Part shown: positions 12,241-25,287 of the stretch, piece by piece
Position numbering within the stretch: the first letter of the stretch is position 1
Layout: the number at the start of each line of letters is the position of its first letter
Assembly: GCF_000004075.3 (NCBI RefSeq)
Contig: NC_026655.2
Location: 21,561,489 to 21,625,488 of the forward strand
Source of the DNA: Cucumis sativus
Lineage: Eukaryota > Streptophyta > Magnoliopsida > Cucurbitales > Cucurbitaceae
Reading direction: 5' to 3'
Length of the DNA stretch: 64,000 bases
Program-made: the position numbers and the translations under genes
Notes under the pieces: model-generated
The model's database searches: none
What the model was told of the DNA's origin: nothing
What the model saw: only the letters and a program-made list of their open reading frames with translations

Positions 12241-12900
12241 ATAACAACAAAGGGACTCCACAGCTCTAGGGCCAATGCTCAAAGCAAAGTGTAAAATAGG
12301 AGAGCAAATGTAACGACCAAAATAATTTAAGATAATTAATAAAAATTTGGGATGTTGCAACACATATCCAAGGAAACAACTCTAACTTAAAATATCGCAA
12401 AGAACATAAAGAAAAGAAAGCATCCCGGACCAAGCAAAGACAAAGAGGAACAAGGCAAAAACATACACTCATCTAAAGGATGACAACAATATTATATCTT
12501 CAAACCGGGTCACGATACGAGCATGTGTAGAGGCAAACTGAAAGCGAAACAACACATAAACATCATGAGACAGTCTCTCATATGCAACGGGTGATTTCTC
12601 TCCAATCAAATAAAGTAAATAGAGAAGACCACAATGTTCACCAAAGCTTAGACTTGACATTCTTACCCAACCCAACTTGACAAATCTATTGCAACTCAAC
12701 CTTCCACCCAACCACGTTGTGAGAGACCTCCATCAAACCCCAAGGAACAAATGATTCTAAAGCTCCAACTCCCAACATTTAATATATACACTCAGTCATA
12801 CCACTCCCCCCACTCCAACACGTACAATCAATCTCTCGTTCCTCAGTTTATCTCGCACAACCAACCAAACTTTAAAAGTTATCCTATAAACTTCTATACT
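12241..12900 (-). other. Higher-GC segment of unknown origin
   Basis: This segment is visibly less AT-rich than its surroundings. It has two adjacent minus-strand open frames (12711-12469, 80 codons, and 12472-12266, 68 codons). Neither peptide carries a motif I recognise. It may be a fragment of an old transposon or captured exon. I do not call it a gene. Confidence 0.25.
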
Positions 12901-14039
12901 TCTCTTTTTGTGTGTCCAACCAGTTTTTGAAATTTTAATGTTCAATAAGACAATTATATATACAAATTTTCTTTAAAAGTTCCTATACAATTTAGGCACA
13001 ATTGAAATAATGAATTTTGAAGGTATAAAAAATTAACATTAGAATATATTTGAAAGTGCAGGAAATAAAATGAAAAATAAATATAGTTTATATAAAATTA
13101 GTATCAACATGAATAAAGAAAAAAGAAATAGGATTGTTTTCCATCGCTGTCGATATGCTAAACATCTTTTTCGATGGATAAAATAAAGTCTCAAACAATC
13201 AAATATTAAGAGATAGCTATAAATATAAAAATTAGATTCAAAATAATTAAGTATATAACAATATTCTAAAAAAATTACAAAAATATAAAAAACATGTTCT
13301 TTACCACCTATAAAATTTATAATAGGATTTAAGAAAAGAAAATTAGTGATGTTATCTATTAAAAAAAAAGTGGCGATGCTTACCAAATTTTCTAAAAACA
13401 AAAGTAAAGAAAAAATAATAAAAAGAAAAAACCAAAGTCAGGATTGACTTATGACATTTCAAACTAACCATTTATATATTGTCAATTTTATTGGAGATAA
13501 ATAACTAAATAATAAAAGAAATAAAATATTTTTAACAAACGTCCAACAATTATTAAAGAGACAATAATTAATTATGATAAATATGATCAAATTAAATTGA
13601 AGAAAATATTCAACTTTTGCCTTTAAACCCTGATTTGATTAATTCAAACATTGGACTTGAATAATGAGTATTAACACCTCATTAAAACTAAATTTGAAAA
13701 TTATTCATATAAACTAATTAATAATTCTACAAAATTCAGTAGAAAATGTTAATTGCACTCTTTAATTTAATTTAATATATAGTCTAGAGTGTAATATTTA
13801 TATTAAACTCAATTTGTTTTCCTTTTCCTTCTCTAGTTTTCGTTGATTGAATATAGTTGAGATAAGTGAAAATACATATAATTTTCGGAGGATCGCAACG
13901 ACACATTTGTATTACTTGAAAAAAGAATAAGAATTTAGACAACAAAGAAGTACTTGCCACAAATTTTCTTATGTCTAAAGTCTACTAGATGAATTTTTTA
14001 AGCTATAAAACACCAATTAAGCTATTATTCTTTCATTTT

Positions 14040-14740
14040 TTAGGATTTGGATTAGAGGCATGATTGCTCACCTTTAAACCGAACATGTCACCTTCACTCT
14101 CTTGTCACACGCTAAGGCCAAAGATGGCTTTTTATGTGCCACAGATGCCTCCTCCAAGGTCCATTTGAAGCTTCCGTAGTTTGATCGAATTTTGCTTTTT
14201 TGTCTCGAATTTTTCTTCATTCTAAGTTTATCCATAACAAATTCAATAATTATATAAATGTTAAAGATACTGTTTTCGTCATGAACTTTAAAGTTTTTTC
14301 AGTTTTAATATTTATATTTTCAATTATTCAATTTTAGTTAATGTATTTTCAATGAATCTTAAATTTAATTGGTTGAAGTAATTTTCTTTACATTGAAATT
14401 GATTGAATAACAAGGACGATAGCAATAATAATTTTCAAATTGGTACAAATAAGAAAAATAATATTTAAAAAAAACAATCAACAATAAATTAACATTCCAA
14501 ATTACATCTAAGATATATTGAATAGTAAAAAAAAGAAAATTAAACAATTAAAAATAGATAGAGTAATTGAAAATTTAAAGATAGATATTTTATTTGGTGA
14601 GTTTTGTTAAAGATACCATCAACGCGCGGATAAGCTCAAGCAGTGTCCTTGGGGCTGATAGCATCGCCACGTGGCTCGTGATGGTTCGTCAGAATAGTCA
14701 TTGTGTCACAAACCTCACGCGCAATCCAATTATCTTTTAC
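14040..14740. repeat. Two GC-rich islands, possible retroelement debris
   Basis: The segments 14040-14170 (…cacgctaaggccaaagatgg…) and 14618-14740 (…cgccacgtggctcgtgatgg…) differ sharply in composition from the AT-rich DNA on both sides. They resemble diverged retrotransposon-type fragments. I cannot assign a family or an intact reading frame. Confidence 0.25.
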
Positions 14741-17700
14741 TTTATTTAGACCGTTATTTTCGTTTTAGTAAATTACCCTTAAAAATATATATATATATAC
14801 TTTTATATTTTACTTTTAATTCCTACACTTTTTTAGACAAAAATTTTATTTTTTATAATCTATAAAATTTCATATATGATAAAATGAAACTAAAGCTTAT
14901 AAACACGTTACGTTATTTATTTAGATAAAAAAAATTTTATTGAACTTTAGTAATATTATTTTTGAGACGCACATATGTATTATACAACAACATGAAGACC
15001 TTACAAACAGTGTCAAAATACAAAAAAAAAAATTATTACCTTATTATTCATTTATTTAAAATTAAAGAAATATTGTTGAGTTGGTTGGAAATAAAAAGTA
15101 AAAAAGAGTTTAGATACAAGTAACTTTGACTTCATGTTCATTAGAAATAGAAAATTAAAAGCTTGGACTTCAAATCATAAACAATGCTTTCTTTTTCCAC
15201 AGTACCATTAAGCCATCTTTGGTATAATATATATATATAGATTTAGATTGACAATCTTTCCATATCCAAAATTGTAGATATTGATTTTTTATTATTATTG
15301 AAATATGATGCAAACAAGCCAATCCAAAAATATTTATTATGGTGGTTGGTTTGAATTAGCTTCCTAACTTGAGAACAATGGTTTAATTTATAAGAAATGA
15401 AAGAAACTTTGTAAATGAGAATTTTACTTCATCCGACAAAAAGTTAACTCAATCCAAATATCTACCGCTACCAATATAGTATTTAGGAATAATGTTCAGT
15501 TTAATCAAATAGGATGTTCAGTTTTGTTACACAAGTCGAGTGGGAATTTCGAAATGGAAGAATGGAGGACTGAGTGGAGAAAAAAATCCCTAAAAATTAA
15601 ATTAAACGAACGGGAAAAAAGGAAAAAATTTCAACAATTGCAATTATTATTATGTTATGTTGTTATCATTATATTATTATATAACTTTTGTTAAACAACA
15701 AATTCAGTCCCAACTGTTTGAATAAAGAGTTAATCGAAAAGTTTTTTTTCTCTTCAAAATCTTTACTTTAAATTGTTTTAAAAAAAGAAAATGAAATAGG
15801 AAGCGAAAACAAAGATGAAGTAGCCTCACTCGATGAATAATCATATCCGAAAAATAATCATCGTCTCATAACGAGAAAAAATGACATCAACAACGACTAT
15901 CAATATATATTAATTTTAAACAGTCTCAAACAATTTTTTTTTTGTTTGCTGTGATGCTAAAAGTTTGAATGGTAGAGTGAAAGATGATTGAATTCATTGT
16001 ACTTAGTCAATAATTTTACTATGTTGCATGGACCTATCATGAAATATGGATTCTAAAAGTAATAAAACATTTAATTTGTTTAGTCAAATTAATTTCAAAA
16101 TTGGGATAGCAGCCACTGCATCAAATCATTTAATAAAAAATACATTATCTTAGCTTTTGTATTTTTTAATTTCATACCACATTACTACGAAAGTTAGAAA
16201 CACAAAACAAATAGGTTTAATTATACATTCAACTACTTCTAATTAAATACTCATTTTTAAAAATAAGAAAGGTATTATTAATTTTATAATATTTTTAAAA
16301 TTCAAAGTTTGTTGTTTCAATTAACATAAAATCTCTATTTTTTTTCTTAGAAGGTGGCTATATATATATAGCACAAATTCCCCTAATTTTCTAACTTCAA
16401 TTTTGTCTTTTATGACATTTATTTTAAAAACCAAATTTTATTTTGGAAACATTTCTAATAGTAATACAATAATTTATAATTTACTTGTTCTAGTCGAGAA
16501 ATAAGAAATAGCCACAAACTTTTTTTTTTTTTGTTAATCCATACAATTAGGAAAATTTTCATAAATTTAATAAATCGGCCAAATATTTACTATATGTATA
16601 ACTTAATAAATTGATGTATGAAAATTACTATTTTTGAAAAATATATAAGTTTGTCTTTTCTTATCATCGTCTTTCTTCTCTTGATTTTTTTTTTTATTAT
16701 TTACTATTTCTTTTCTTTCCATCATTTTTTAAAACTATTTTCGTTTTCTCTTTGTGCAATTTTTCTTTCTTTTCATTTTTTATCTTTTTTTCAAATTGTT
16801 AGATTATTTGGCTGTTGTTTTTTTTCTTCTTTTCATCGTTTTTTTCTCTTCTGCAATATTTGGTTGTTTAAGATTGTGTGTCAAATATAAAAAATTGTGA
16901 AAAAAAAATCGTTGGAATATTGGATCGCCAAAAATAAACAATTGTGTATAAAGAATTTTGAAAAAAATGTTGAAATTTGACTATCCAAATTTAAACTATC
17001 GTGTATCAAATCTAAACGTTCTTGTACTAAAGAATCTTGAAAAAATTCATTTAGATTTAGGTGTGCTAGATGTCAATTAATCGCGAGATATTTTTGGTAT
17101 TTTTTATTGTGAGTATGTGAACTTATTTTGTTTTCGAAATTGTTTTATCGGGTGTAAATATATTTTTGTTGTTTTATTATATTTTTGAAAAGGCCTCTCT
17201 ATATATATATGAATGAACAATAGTCATTTATAATTTTAGCATAATGTTATAAAACATAAAGTTTGAAATATGAAGCAAAAAGATGTTAGTAATTATAATT
17301 AGGATTCACATTAATGTATATGATGTCGGCAAAAAGTGTGTGAAATGAAAAAGGAAAAAAAAGGTTATTATTAATTAATAAATAACATTGAATATTCGAC
17401 CGACGTGTCGGATATTCCTATACGGATTCGGGAGCCCTTTTGTCAATCAAAAGTAATCTACTTGTCGTTCGTCATAAAGGTCTTCTTGACTTCTTTTAGC
17501 TTTTTACTTATTTCATCGTTTCATTTCCCTCTTTAAAATGATTATTAGCAAATATATTTTGGATAAATGTAACCCATAACATTTTTAGAATATAATAACT
17601 AAACCTAAAATAAATTTGAGGAATTGTAATGAAATTTGATGGATAGATAGGATGTACAACCATAAATATAATTGTATTGGATTGATTTTTATCGTCTTTA

Positions 17701-17883
17701 CTTAAAATGTTAAAATGTTAAACTTTGTCAAATTTATTATTACTCTTAAGCTTACTTCTACTTCTACTTCTATTTCTGAGGGTCAAATGGTAACGATAGA
17801 TGACAGAAATGTTAATAGTAAATATGTCAAACTTGATAATTTTTCAATTGTAGCAATAACAGTAACAATAAAGATTGTCATAA

Positions 17884-17906
17884 TGGTAATGGTAATGGTA
17901 ATGGTA
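17884..17906. repeat. Hexanucleotide microsatellite (ATGGTA)n
   Basis: About four direct copies of atggta lie in tandem. Confidence 0.75.
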
Positions 17907-18479
17907 TGATGTCATTCTCAAGCGCAATCAGATTGAACACTCTTAATTCATCGATCAGATTGCATTATTTCAATTGTAAGTGCTACCTATTAGTGCTGAT
18001 AGATCACTTCTAAGTAATACAGTATATCTACCGACAGATTTAGTATAGGCTCAAGGGGCTCAAGCCCCCTCTAATGAGCCCCTCAACTTTACTGTCTTTA
18101 TATAATATATATATAAAAAATCAATTAATGTTTAATATTCGAAAACAATTTAGTGGTAACTATGCTTATCAGTTCTCCTTCCAACCAGAGTTCTAGTATT
18201 TATTACATATTAATTAACATACTGTTTGTTAGCTTTATATCTAGGAATATTACTAATTGAAACACTAAATCAATCTAAGCACGTTGCTAACTCTACATAT
18301 TATTTATTTCTTCGTTTGTGAAATTTTGCTTATTGGTTTCATGTGCTCTCTTTTTTTCTTTGGCCATTTATTATGAGAATATTTCCTTGTTTGGTCGTTA
18401 CCTTTTTAAACTCAAGGAGGTCTTTTTGCTAGGATTGTAGCATATGTTTTTTAGTTTTTCTTAAGTGGTTACATATTTA

Positions 18480-19080
18480 AGAGAATTAGTTTGTATTTCA
18501 AACGCTCAAGTGTCTGTGTTGCGGTTGTTGTTCTTATGGGTTGTTTGCTAAGATACATTGATTCTTTCATACAACACTGCTTTAGGAGGAGCTTAAAACC
18601 AACTCGTTATTAGGGAAGGAAGTTCTCATTAACTCGAGGGAACTTAAATTTCATATGTGAAGGGAGTTCACAAGAAAGATGGAAAATTATATACACCAAG
18701 ATAGAAGAAGTTCTATTCACTTAGGGACAACTTAAGTGCATGCTCACTAATAACAACTACTTAGGGGGAACCTAAGTATCGAAGATCAGAAGAAGTTTCA
18801 CATCTAAGGGGAGCTTAGGTGTCTAATGAGTTAGCTCTATGACTATTGTATAATCCTGAGAGTCTCTATAGATAAATACATCTTGTAATTGCTAAACTCA
18901 TTGATATTAATGTATTATTTTATCTAGACACACTGCCTTCCGAACGTAGGTGTTGTTACCCCAAACTAGGTTACTAATTTATGTGTTCTTCTATTTTGTT
19001 ATTGTCATTTTATTGTTGTTACTATATTCTTACTATGACATCCTACGTGACATCTTACACTGCACAAGAGAATTGTTATT
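18480..19080 (+). repeat. Probable degenerate copia LTR fragment
   Basis: The stretch has recurring 'gggaacttaa/ggggagcttagg' words near 18640-18820. These are followed by ctctatagataaataca, and then by cgaacgtaggtgttgttaccccaaactaggtta near 18940-18975. The last resembles the R-U5 segment of many copia LTRs (…gtaggt…accgaac…). No boundaries or second LTR were found, so it may be a decayed solo LTR. Confidence 0.4.
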
Positions 19081-19270
19081 ATACAACATCAAATAAGATG
19101 TAGAGACTAAATTTACTCCTTTTTTTCGCACCTTCAAATATTTTTATTTTTCATATAAGTACACTAACAATTCCTTCCTATAATATTCGTGTATCATTTT
19201 TACTTGCAACAATAGTTTATTTGGTTAAATCAAGAAGTCATTAACTAAGTTTAAACCAAAATTTTATAGT

Positions 19271-19345
19271 TTAACTCACTATATAGTGTTAGTTTAACTC
19301 ACTATATAGTGTTTATATTATCTTAACTCACTACATAGTGTTTGT
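19271..19345. repeat. Three near-tandem copies containing palindrome CACTATATAGTG
   Basis: The word ttaactcactatatagtgtt occurs at about 19271 and 19294, and with one base change at about 19323. Its core cactatatagtg (19277-19288 and 19300-19311) is a perfect 12-bp palindrome. Confidence 0.75.
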
Positions 19346-19492
19346 ATTACCCGTGGTGAAATTAAAAGTTCAATTGCTCTACCTTACTTACTATTAAAAA
19401 AGACATTAGGTTAAATTTGAATTATTTTAGTAATAAACAAACTATTTGTCAAATTTATTCCAAGTATCAAAACTTTTATGTATACACTACAA

Positions 19493-20590
19493 GAAATCAG
19501 AACAATTACGATGCCGGAAACAACGTCGGTGAAATGTGTATCGTTGTTGATCACCTTTCTGCGACGTAACATTCCGTGTGTCGAGAAAAGTTTAAGTATT
19601 GATTTTTAATTTAAACTTTTCCCAACGTCACCCTGTCAAACGTCGGGGAAAGTGGACGAATTAAATTTAATTTTAGACTTTCTGCGACGTCTTGTTCTTG
19701 TACGTCTCGAAAAGACGTCGCGAAAAGCCCCTTTTCGCGACGTAACATTGCGTGCGTTGCGAAAAGTTTAAATATTGATTTTTAATTTAAACTTTCTCTG
19801 ATGTGCAACCTGCCACACGTAGCAGAAAGTGTCCGTATTGAAGTGACAGTGGTCACCTTTCCTCGATGTGTGTACTACGTACATCAGTGAAAGGTACCTT
19901 CCTCGACGTTTTTGAAAACGTCGTAGAAAGTCCACACTATTTATTCTCCCTTCAACAAAGAACATAATGCAAAACGAAAATAAACCCAAAATCGATCAAG
20001 AGAGAGGGAGAGGAGGAGAGTTTTGCTGACGTCGCTGTCCGTCTTCGCCGCCACACCGTTGGAAGTGTCCTCTTTTCTTCTCTTTTTCTTTTTCATTTCA
20101 ATTTTTTCGCTTTATCGTACCCTTTCAAACCATAGCAAAGTCAGAATCCAGAGCTAAAATATGTGTTTATGAATCCACACTGAAACACAAAGTAAAAAAA
20201 AACCCATGAAGAAACTACAAGAATAATTGAAATATGCAATTGAAACAAAACTTAACAAGCTAGAAGAAGAAGAAGATGATTATGGCAAACAAAGAAAAGA
20301 AAACAAAATGTAAAAAGAAAAAAGAAAACAGAACGAAAAAGAAAAGAAAACAAAATGAAAAGAAAACAGAACGTAAATGGTTTCCTCAACGTTACGTCTG
20401 TGAAGGATTTTGTGACGTCACGTCGAGGAAACCCTTCCCCGACACGCCGATAATGTGCGTCGGTAAACATTTCCCTGTCGTCGACACGATCTGTATCAGA
20501 AAAAGTATCTCCGATGTACATGTTGACGTCGACCGAGACGTTAGGGTAATCTTTCCTGACGTGTTTTGAGGTTTTTGTCGACGTGGAGCT
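19493..20590. mobile_element. Non-autonomous or degenerate CACTA (En/Spm-like) element
   Basis: The left end reads CACTACAAGAAATCAG near 19493, the standard CACTA terminus. It is followed by dense subterminal repeats with GACGT/ACGTC cores (for example at 19516, 19562, 19626, 19638, 19688 and 19722). The same word class fills 20380-20586. Between lies AT-rich sequence without a transposase. I could not find the matching right terminus (CTTGTAGTG), so the right edge is where the subterminal words end. Confidence 0.65.
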
Positions 20591-22561
20591 GCATTGGAAA
20601 AGATCCAATTTCTCGGAGTGATATACATACATACATGTATATATATTTTACCTATTTTTTTTGATTTTTTTTATATAAAAATATGTAAAAGAATAAATCT
20701 TTGACCCCATATATATATATATAAATAAAGAGTGGGATCCACATTAAAACATTAAAAAAAAAGAAGTATATGAAATATCACACCTTCATATGTCTATTTA
20801 TTTGTTTTGTTTTTATTCTAAAAATCAAACCTTTCCAACCAACGTTCGTATATTTCAATTTGTTTGCATGCAGATGAAAATTAAGATAAAGCTAAGGTAT
20901 ATATCAACTTCATATTTACTTTCTTTTTTTTTAAATTCATGTAGAAATTTTTATTTAAATAAAAGCCACCAAACAAAACAAAAGTAGAAATCAATTAGAT
21001 ATTAAAAATAAAAATAAACGTGATTTAAACGTTTAACAAATAATTAATTCTTGAAATCATGAATAATAATTATTATTATCCAGTAAGAAAAAATTATGTA
21101 CTATTAGTAAAATAATTAAACCACTAGGTAAGGGTGGTTGTTTTCTAATATAATAAAACAAATTAAAATACTTACTAATATAATAAAATTTTATGAAATA
21201 GACTAAATATCTTATTATATTTATAGATATTTTGAATCTTTTTTATCATTTAAAATATTTTTTTTTGAAAGGATTATGAATAATTAAATTTCATATACTT
21301 ATTGTTGAAGTAACAATTTTCATCCTTATTAGATAGATTTGAATATTTAACTCCTTATCATAAAAAAAATGTTTAAAACAAGGGCACTAAAATAGTATAT
21401 TAATCCAATTAATAAATGATAGTTTATCTAAGTAAGACTTACATATATAAATTAAATAATATTTGATTAGTCCTATATATATCTAATCCTTTTACTTGTT
21501 CACATGTTCTTACTTTGTCCAATTGACCTAAGTATTCAAGTCGTGACACCAAAAAGCCTATGAACCACAAAAGTGATATGTGGTCCAAACTTAGATCACA
21601 AAAGTTAATAATGAAATCCAAAAATGTAAGGATTTCTATTTTTCATTATAAATCTTCAAAAGATCCATCAACAAATCTTCGAGAATGTTTTATATTGCCT
21701 TTTTTTTCTTGGTGTGATAGTGAAAACTTTATTTTAATCTTGCAAAAAATAAACTAAGGTGATAAATACTGTAGTACTCACAAAAGTTCTCTCAAGGATT
21801 AAAATATTCATAGATATGTCGATATATGTATCAAGGATTAAAAAATAAACTTGTTTTCACCATAGCTATTGAACTTTCAATAAAAGAAATTAAAACGAGC
21901 ATAATTCAATTAACGTACAATATGTATTAAGGATGGAGAGATTTATAGTATATGTTTGGAAGCTTCTATTAAAAGAAAAAGAATAGGTAAAAGAGAAAGA
22001 AGGTATGAAACATGGAGACGTGCAACCAATAAGATAATAATTAAACCATTTATTTGAATGCATGTGCATATACTCTCCTTCCAATGAAGAGTCAAACATT
22101 GAAAAAGAAACACAAGAAATAAAAAATAAAAAATGATTTTATTTTGGAAATCATATCAACATAGTGAGATGAGCTTTACTCAAAGATCTTATAATATTTG
22201 AAAGGATGTTTTGAGAATTAAAAAACAAAATGAACATAAAGGAAAACCATATAAATTAATAAAGAAGTAATAGTTAAGCATTTTGATATATTTATAAACA
22301 AGGTTTTAGAATTTTAATTAAGTAAAACATTACTATATCAAATTTACCTCTTTGAGTAAATATTGTTTAGTTTGTAAGTAAAATAAAGGAAGTTTGACTT
22401 TCTTGAATCCTAACTTCTTTTTCTTCTTTGTAAAACTAAGAAATGGGGGAATCCAAACAAAAAAAGATTCTTTGCTTTTATGACTTTTCTTCTATATAAT
22501 TTTCTTTCTTTTTTCAGGTGGTCAACACAACTTGGTCATCAAGAAATTATTATAGACTACC

Positions 22562-22598
<37 letters not shown>

Positions 22599-22900
22599 TA
22601 CTATGTAGTTTTATTACTAACCACATACCTAAGATTTAACATTTTACTAGTTGCTTTAACATTTCACTAGTTGCTTTGACACCCAACTATTACATAACCA
22701 TAAGGTTGATTGTGTTGTGAAGTGCATATAAATGGATAAGCATTGAAGAAGTAGAAAAAGGAAAGAAAGCGTAAGGGTGACAACAATAAAAAGTATGGTA
22801 TATTGAGAAGGTCACAAAATTGAATATTTGATTAGGTAATTTAGAGATGAAAAATGTGAGAGTTGAATGAATACAAATGGTTTATATTTGTAAAATAAAA
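20591..22900. other. Intergenic DNA upstream of the GRAS gene
   Basis: This is AT-rich sequence with an (AT)n microsatellite at about 22568-22594 and an A/G-rich tract at about 22918-22972 in the likely 5' leader or promoter. No other gene is visible. Confidence 0.45.
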
Positions 22901-23182
22901 GAAGAGTGTGAATTGAAATGATTAAAAAAAAGGAAAAAAAAGGAAAAAAAGAAAAAAAGGAAGAAAAGAAATTTGTATGGCGAAGGGAAGGGATGATGGA
23001 AGAGAGGGTTCCTAGAACCATCGTCGCCGTCAGAAATGGCCCGACACTTGCCCTTCTGACTCTTAAATACCCTAAAATATTCCCAATCCGTGTTCATATT
23101 TCACCAAAATTTCCACCGATTTCTTTCAAATCTTTTCTGGGTTTTCCATTTCTCATCTTCCTCTTCCAACCCTTTCAATTTT

Positions 23183-25279
23183 ATGGATAATCTCCTCGAC
23201 GATTTTCCCAATTCTTGGAGTAATAATTATCCCTTCCATCCCTATCTTTCTAATTCTCTGTTTAAAGTCAATCGTGATGCCGTCGATCCCCTTCAGATTC
23301 CGGCTAAATCACATCAACACCAACTCCAACACCACCAACTTACTAACAATTCCTCCTCCTCCCCCTCTTCCTCTAGCTCCGAAGGAGATTCTCCCGATAG
23401 TCATGACACCTCTAACACCATGCTCAAATACATCACCGAGATGTTGATGGATGAAGCTGAAGATCTCAAAACACAGCCCTGTATGCTTCTTGACTGTTTG
23501 GCTCTTCAAGCTGCTGAGAAATCTTTTTATGATGTTCTTGGTCAGAAGTATCCCCCCTCTCCAACCGCTGATTCTTCTAGCTGTGATAGAGCTTTAGGAG
23601 GTGAAGATGAATCTGAATCTTTTAATGGTAACTCTAACTCCTCTCTTTTTCACCCTTTTCAAAACTCTGTTTTAAGTCAAGATTCGTTTCTTGGGATGCA
23701 ATTTCTTGGCCATTTTAGACAAGGAGCTGAGGAAGCTAGTAAGTTTCTTCCTGTTAATGGAAGATTTGGAACCATTGCCTTGGATAATGATTCTTCTAGT
23801 TCTACCTCTTTTCCTTCTAGGCCAGTTGATTTTTCTTGGGTTGCTGCTGAGAATGATGGTAGATCCACCCTTGAAAATGGGTTGTTAAGAGAGAAGAAAA
23901 ACCGTTTGAGGGAAGATAGTGATGAGGAGTTGAGAAGTAGTAAACAATCTGCTAATTTTGTTGATGATAATTCACTGTCTGACTTGTTTGATGAGGTTCT
24001 TCTTTGTCGTGGCGAGAGTCGGCAGTCTCCGCCGTCGTGTGGTTCCGATGAATCCTCCGAGAGCGAAGCCAATAAGAAATCGAGAGGGAGAGGGAAAAGG
24101 AAAGGGAAGAAAAGTAGTCGTTCTAGGAAGCAAGAGAACAGTGTGGAAGTTGTGGATTTGTGGACATTGTTAACTCAATGTGCTCAAGCTGTTTCAAATT
24201 ATGATCAAAGAACTGCCAATGAACTGCTCAATCAAATCAGGCAGCATTCTAATCCATCTGGGGATGGTAATCAAAGATTAGCTCATTACTTTGCTAAGGG
24301 TCTCGAGACTCGTCTTGCCGCTGGTACGCCTCTATATTTGCCCTTTGCAAGTAATGAAACCTCTGCTGCTGAGATCTTGAAAGCTTATCAGATGTTCATC
24401 AAGGCGTGCCCGTTTCGGCGGATGTCATATTTCTATGGCAATAGAACAATTCTGAAGTTAGCCGAGAAAGTAACAACATTGCATATTGTTGATTTTGGGC
24501 TTTTGTATGGTCTCCAATGGCCCTGCTTGATTCAAAGGCTTTCGCGTAGACCTGGTGGACCTCCGAAGCTTCGGATAACAGGGATCGAGCTTCCCCAGCC
24601 AGGATTCCGCCCTGCTGAACGTGTTGAGCAGACGGGTCGTCGACTTGCACATTACTGCAAGAGATTCAATGTCCCATTTGAACACAAGGTCTTGGCACAA
24701 AAATGGGAAACGGTTCGATATGAGGATCTGAATGTTGATAGAGATGAACTGACTATTGTAACTTGTATGTTCCGAATGAAGAACGTACCGGACGAAACAG
24801 TAGTCGCAAACAGCCCGAGAGACAGGGTTCTAAAGTTGATCAGGAAAATCAATCCAGATCTCTTCATTCACGAAGTCACCAATGGTTCATTCAACACTCC
24901 ATTTTTCAACACAAGGTTTAAAGAGGCACTCTTTTACTACTCGTCGTTGTTCGACATGTACGAAGCAACAGTGCCTCGAGACAATCCCCAGAGGTTTCTG
25001 TGTGAGAAGGAAATCCTAGGAAGAGACATCATGAATGTGATAGCGTGCGAGGGGCTTGAGAGAGTGGAAAGGCCAGAGACATACAAGCAATGGCAAGTGA
25101 GGAACACAAGGGCCGGGTTCAAGCAAGTACCACTAGACCAAGATTTGCTCAAGTGTGTGGAGAAGATAGTGAACACAGAATACCATCAGGACTTCAATAT
25201 CGATCAAGACGGGTCGTGGATGTTGCAAGGGTGGAAAGGACGGATTATCGACGCATTATCATGTTGGGTTGTTGCCTAA
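23183..25279 (+). CDS. GRAS transcription factor, SCL9/11/14/33 (LISCL) group
   Basis: This is an intronless 698-aa protein starting MDNLLDDFPNSWSNN. An ATG 93 bp upstream is in frame, but it would add a hydrophobic, non-conserved leader, so I choose the ATG at 23183. The N-terminal half is acidic and Ser/Asn-rich, as usual for this group, and a basic stretch (about residues 297-318) may be a nuclear localisation signal. The GRAS domain runs from about residue 324 to the end. It starts VDLWTLLTQCAQAVS (LHR I), then RQHSNPSGDGNQRLAHYF, then the VHIID motif as LHIVDFG (about 433), GGPPKLRITGIELPQPGF, the PFYRE region RFKEALFYYSSLFDMYEA (about 578), and SAW as SWMLQGWKGR near the end. LISCL proteins act as nuclear co-activators in stress and hormone responses. 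The domain is complete. A 38-base G run begins 8 bases after the stop. Confidence 0.95.
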   Translation: MDNLLDDFPNSWSNNYPFHPYLSNSLFKVNRDAVDPLQIPAKSHQHQLQHHQLTNNSSSSPSSSSSEGDSPDSHDTSNTMLKYITEMLMDEAEDLKTQPCMLLDCLALQAAEKSFYDVLGQKYPPSPTADSSSCDRALGGEDESESFNGNSNSSLFHPFQNSVLSQDSFLGMQFLGHFRQGAEEASKFLPVNGRFGTIALDNDSSSSTSFPSRPVDFSWVAAENDGRSTLENGLLREKKNRLREDSDEELRSSKQSANFVDDNSLSDLFDEVLLCRGESRQSPPSCGSDESSESEANKKSRGRGKRKGKKSSRSRKQENSVEVVDLWTLLTQCAQAVSNYDQRTANELLNQIRQHSNPSGDGNQRLAHYFAKGLETRLAAGTPLYLPFASNETSAAEILKAYQMFIKACPFRRMSYFYGNRTILKLAEKVTTLHIVDFGLLYGLQWPCLIQRLSRRPGGPPKLRITGIELPQPGFRPAERVEQTGRRLAHYCKRFNVPFEHKVLAQKWETVRYEDLNVDRDELTIVTCMFRMKNVPDETVVANSPRDRVLKLIRKINPDLFIHEVTNGSFNTPFFNTRFKEALFYYSSLFDMYEATVPRDNPQRFLCEKEILGRDIMNVIACEGLERVERPETYKQWQVRNTRAGFKQVPLDQDLLKCVEKIVNTEYHQDFNIDQDGSWMLQGWKGRIIDALSCWVVA

Positions 25280-25287
25280 GAAGCCAA

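Larger units (their letters stand above)
12901..18480. other. Gene-free AT-rich intergenic DNA
   Basis: No convincing coding region was found. Two small GC-richer islands stand out, at about 14040-14170 and 14618-14740. A (GGTAAT)-type microsatellite lies at about 17884-17906, and a repeat related to the 1.5-kb cluster lies near 16970-17060. Confidence 0.45.

Noticed and set aside
12266..12711. Two adjacent minus-strand frames of 68 and 80 codons
   Set aside because: No recognisable motif, no splice or promoter context. Kept only as a GC-richer segment of unknown origin.
20252..20632. Frames on both strands rich in Lys or Asp-Val
   Set aside because: They arise from the GACGT subterminal repeats of the CACTA-like element and an A-rich stretch, not from a gene.
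23090..23182. Upstream in-frame ATG of the GRAS gene as the true start
   Set aside because: It would add 31 hydrophobic, Ser/Phe-rich residues not seen in the family. The ATG at 23183 (MDNLLDDF) gives the usual acidic start.
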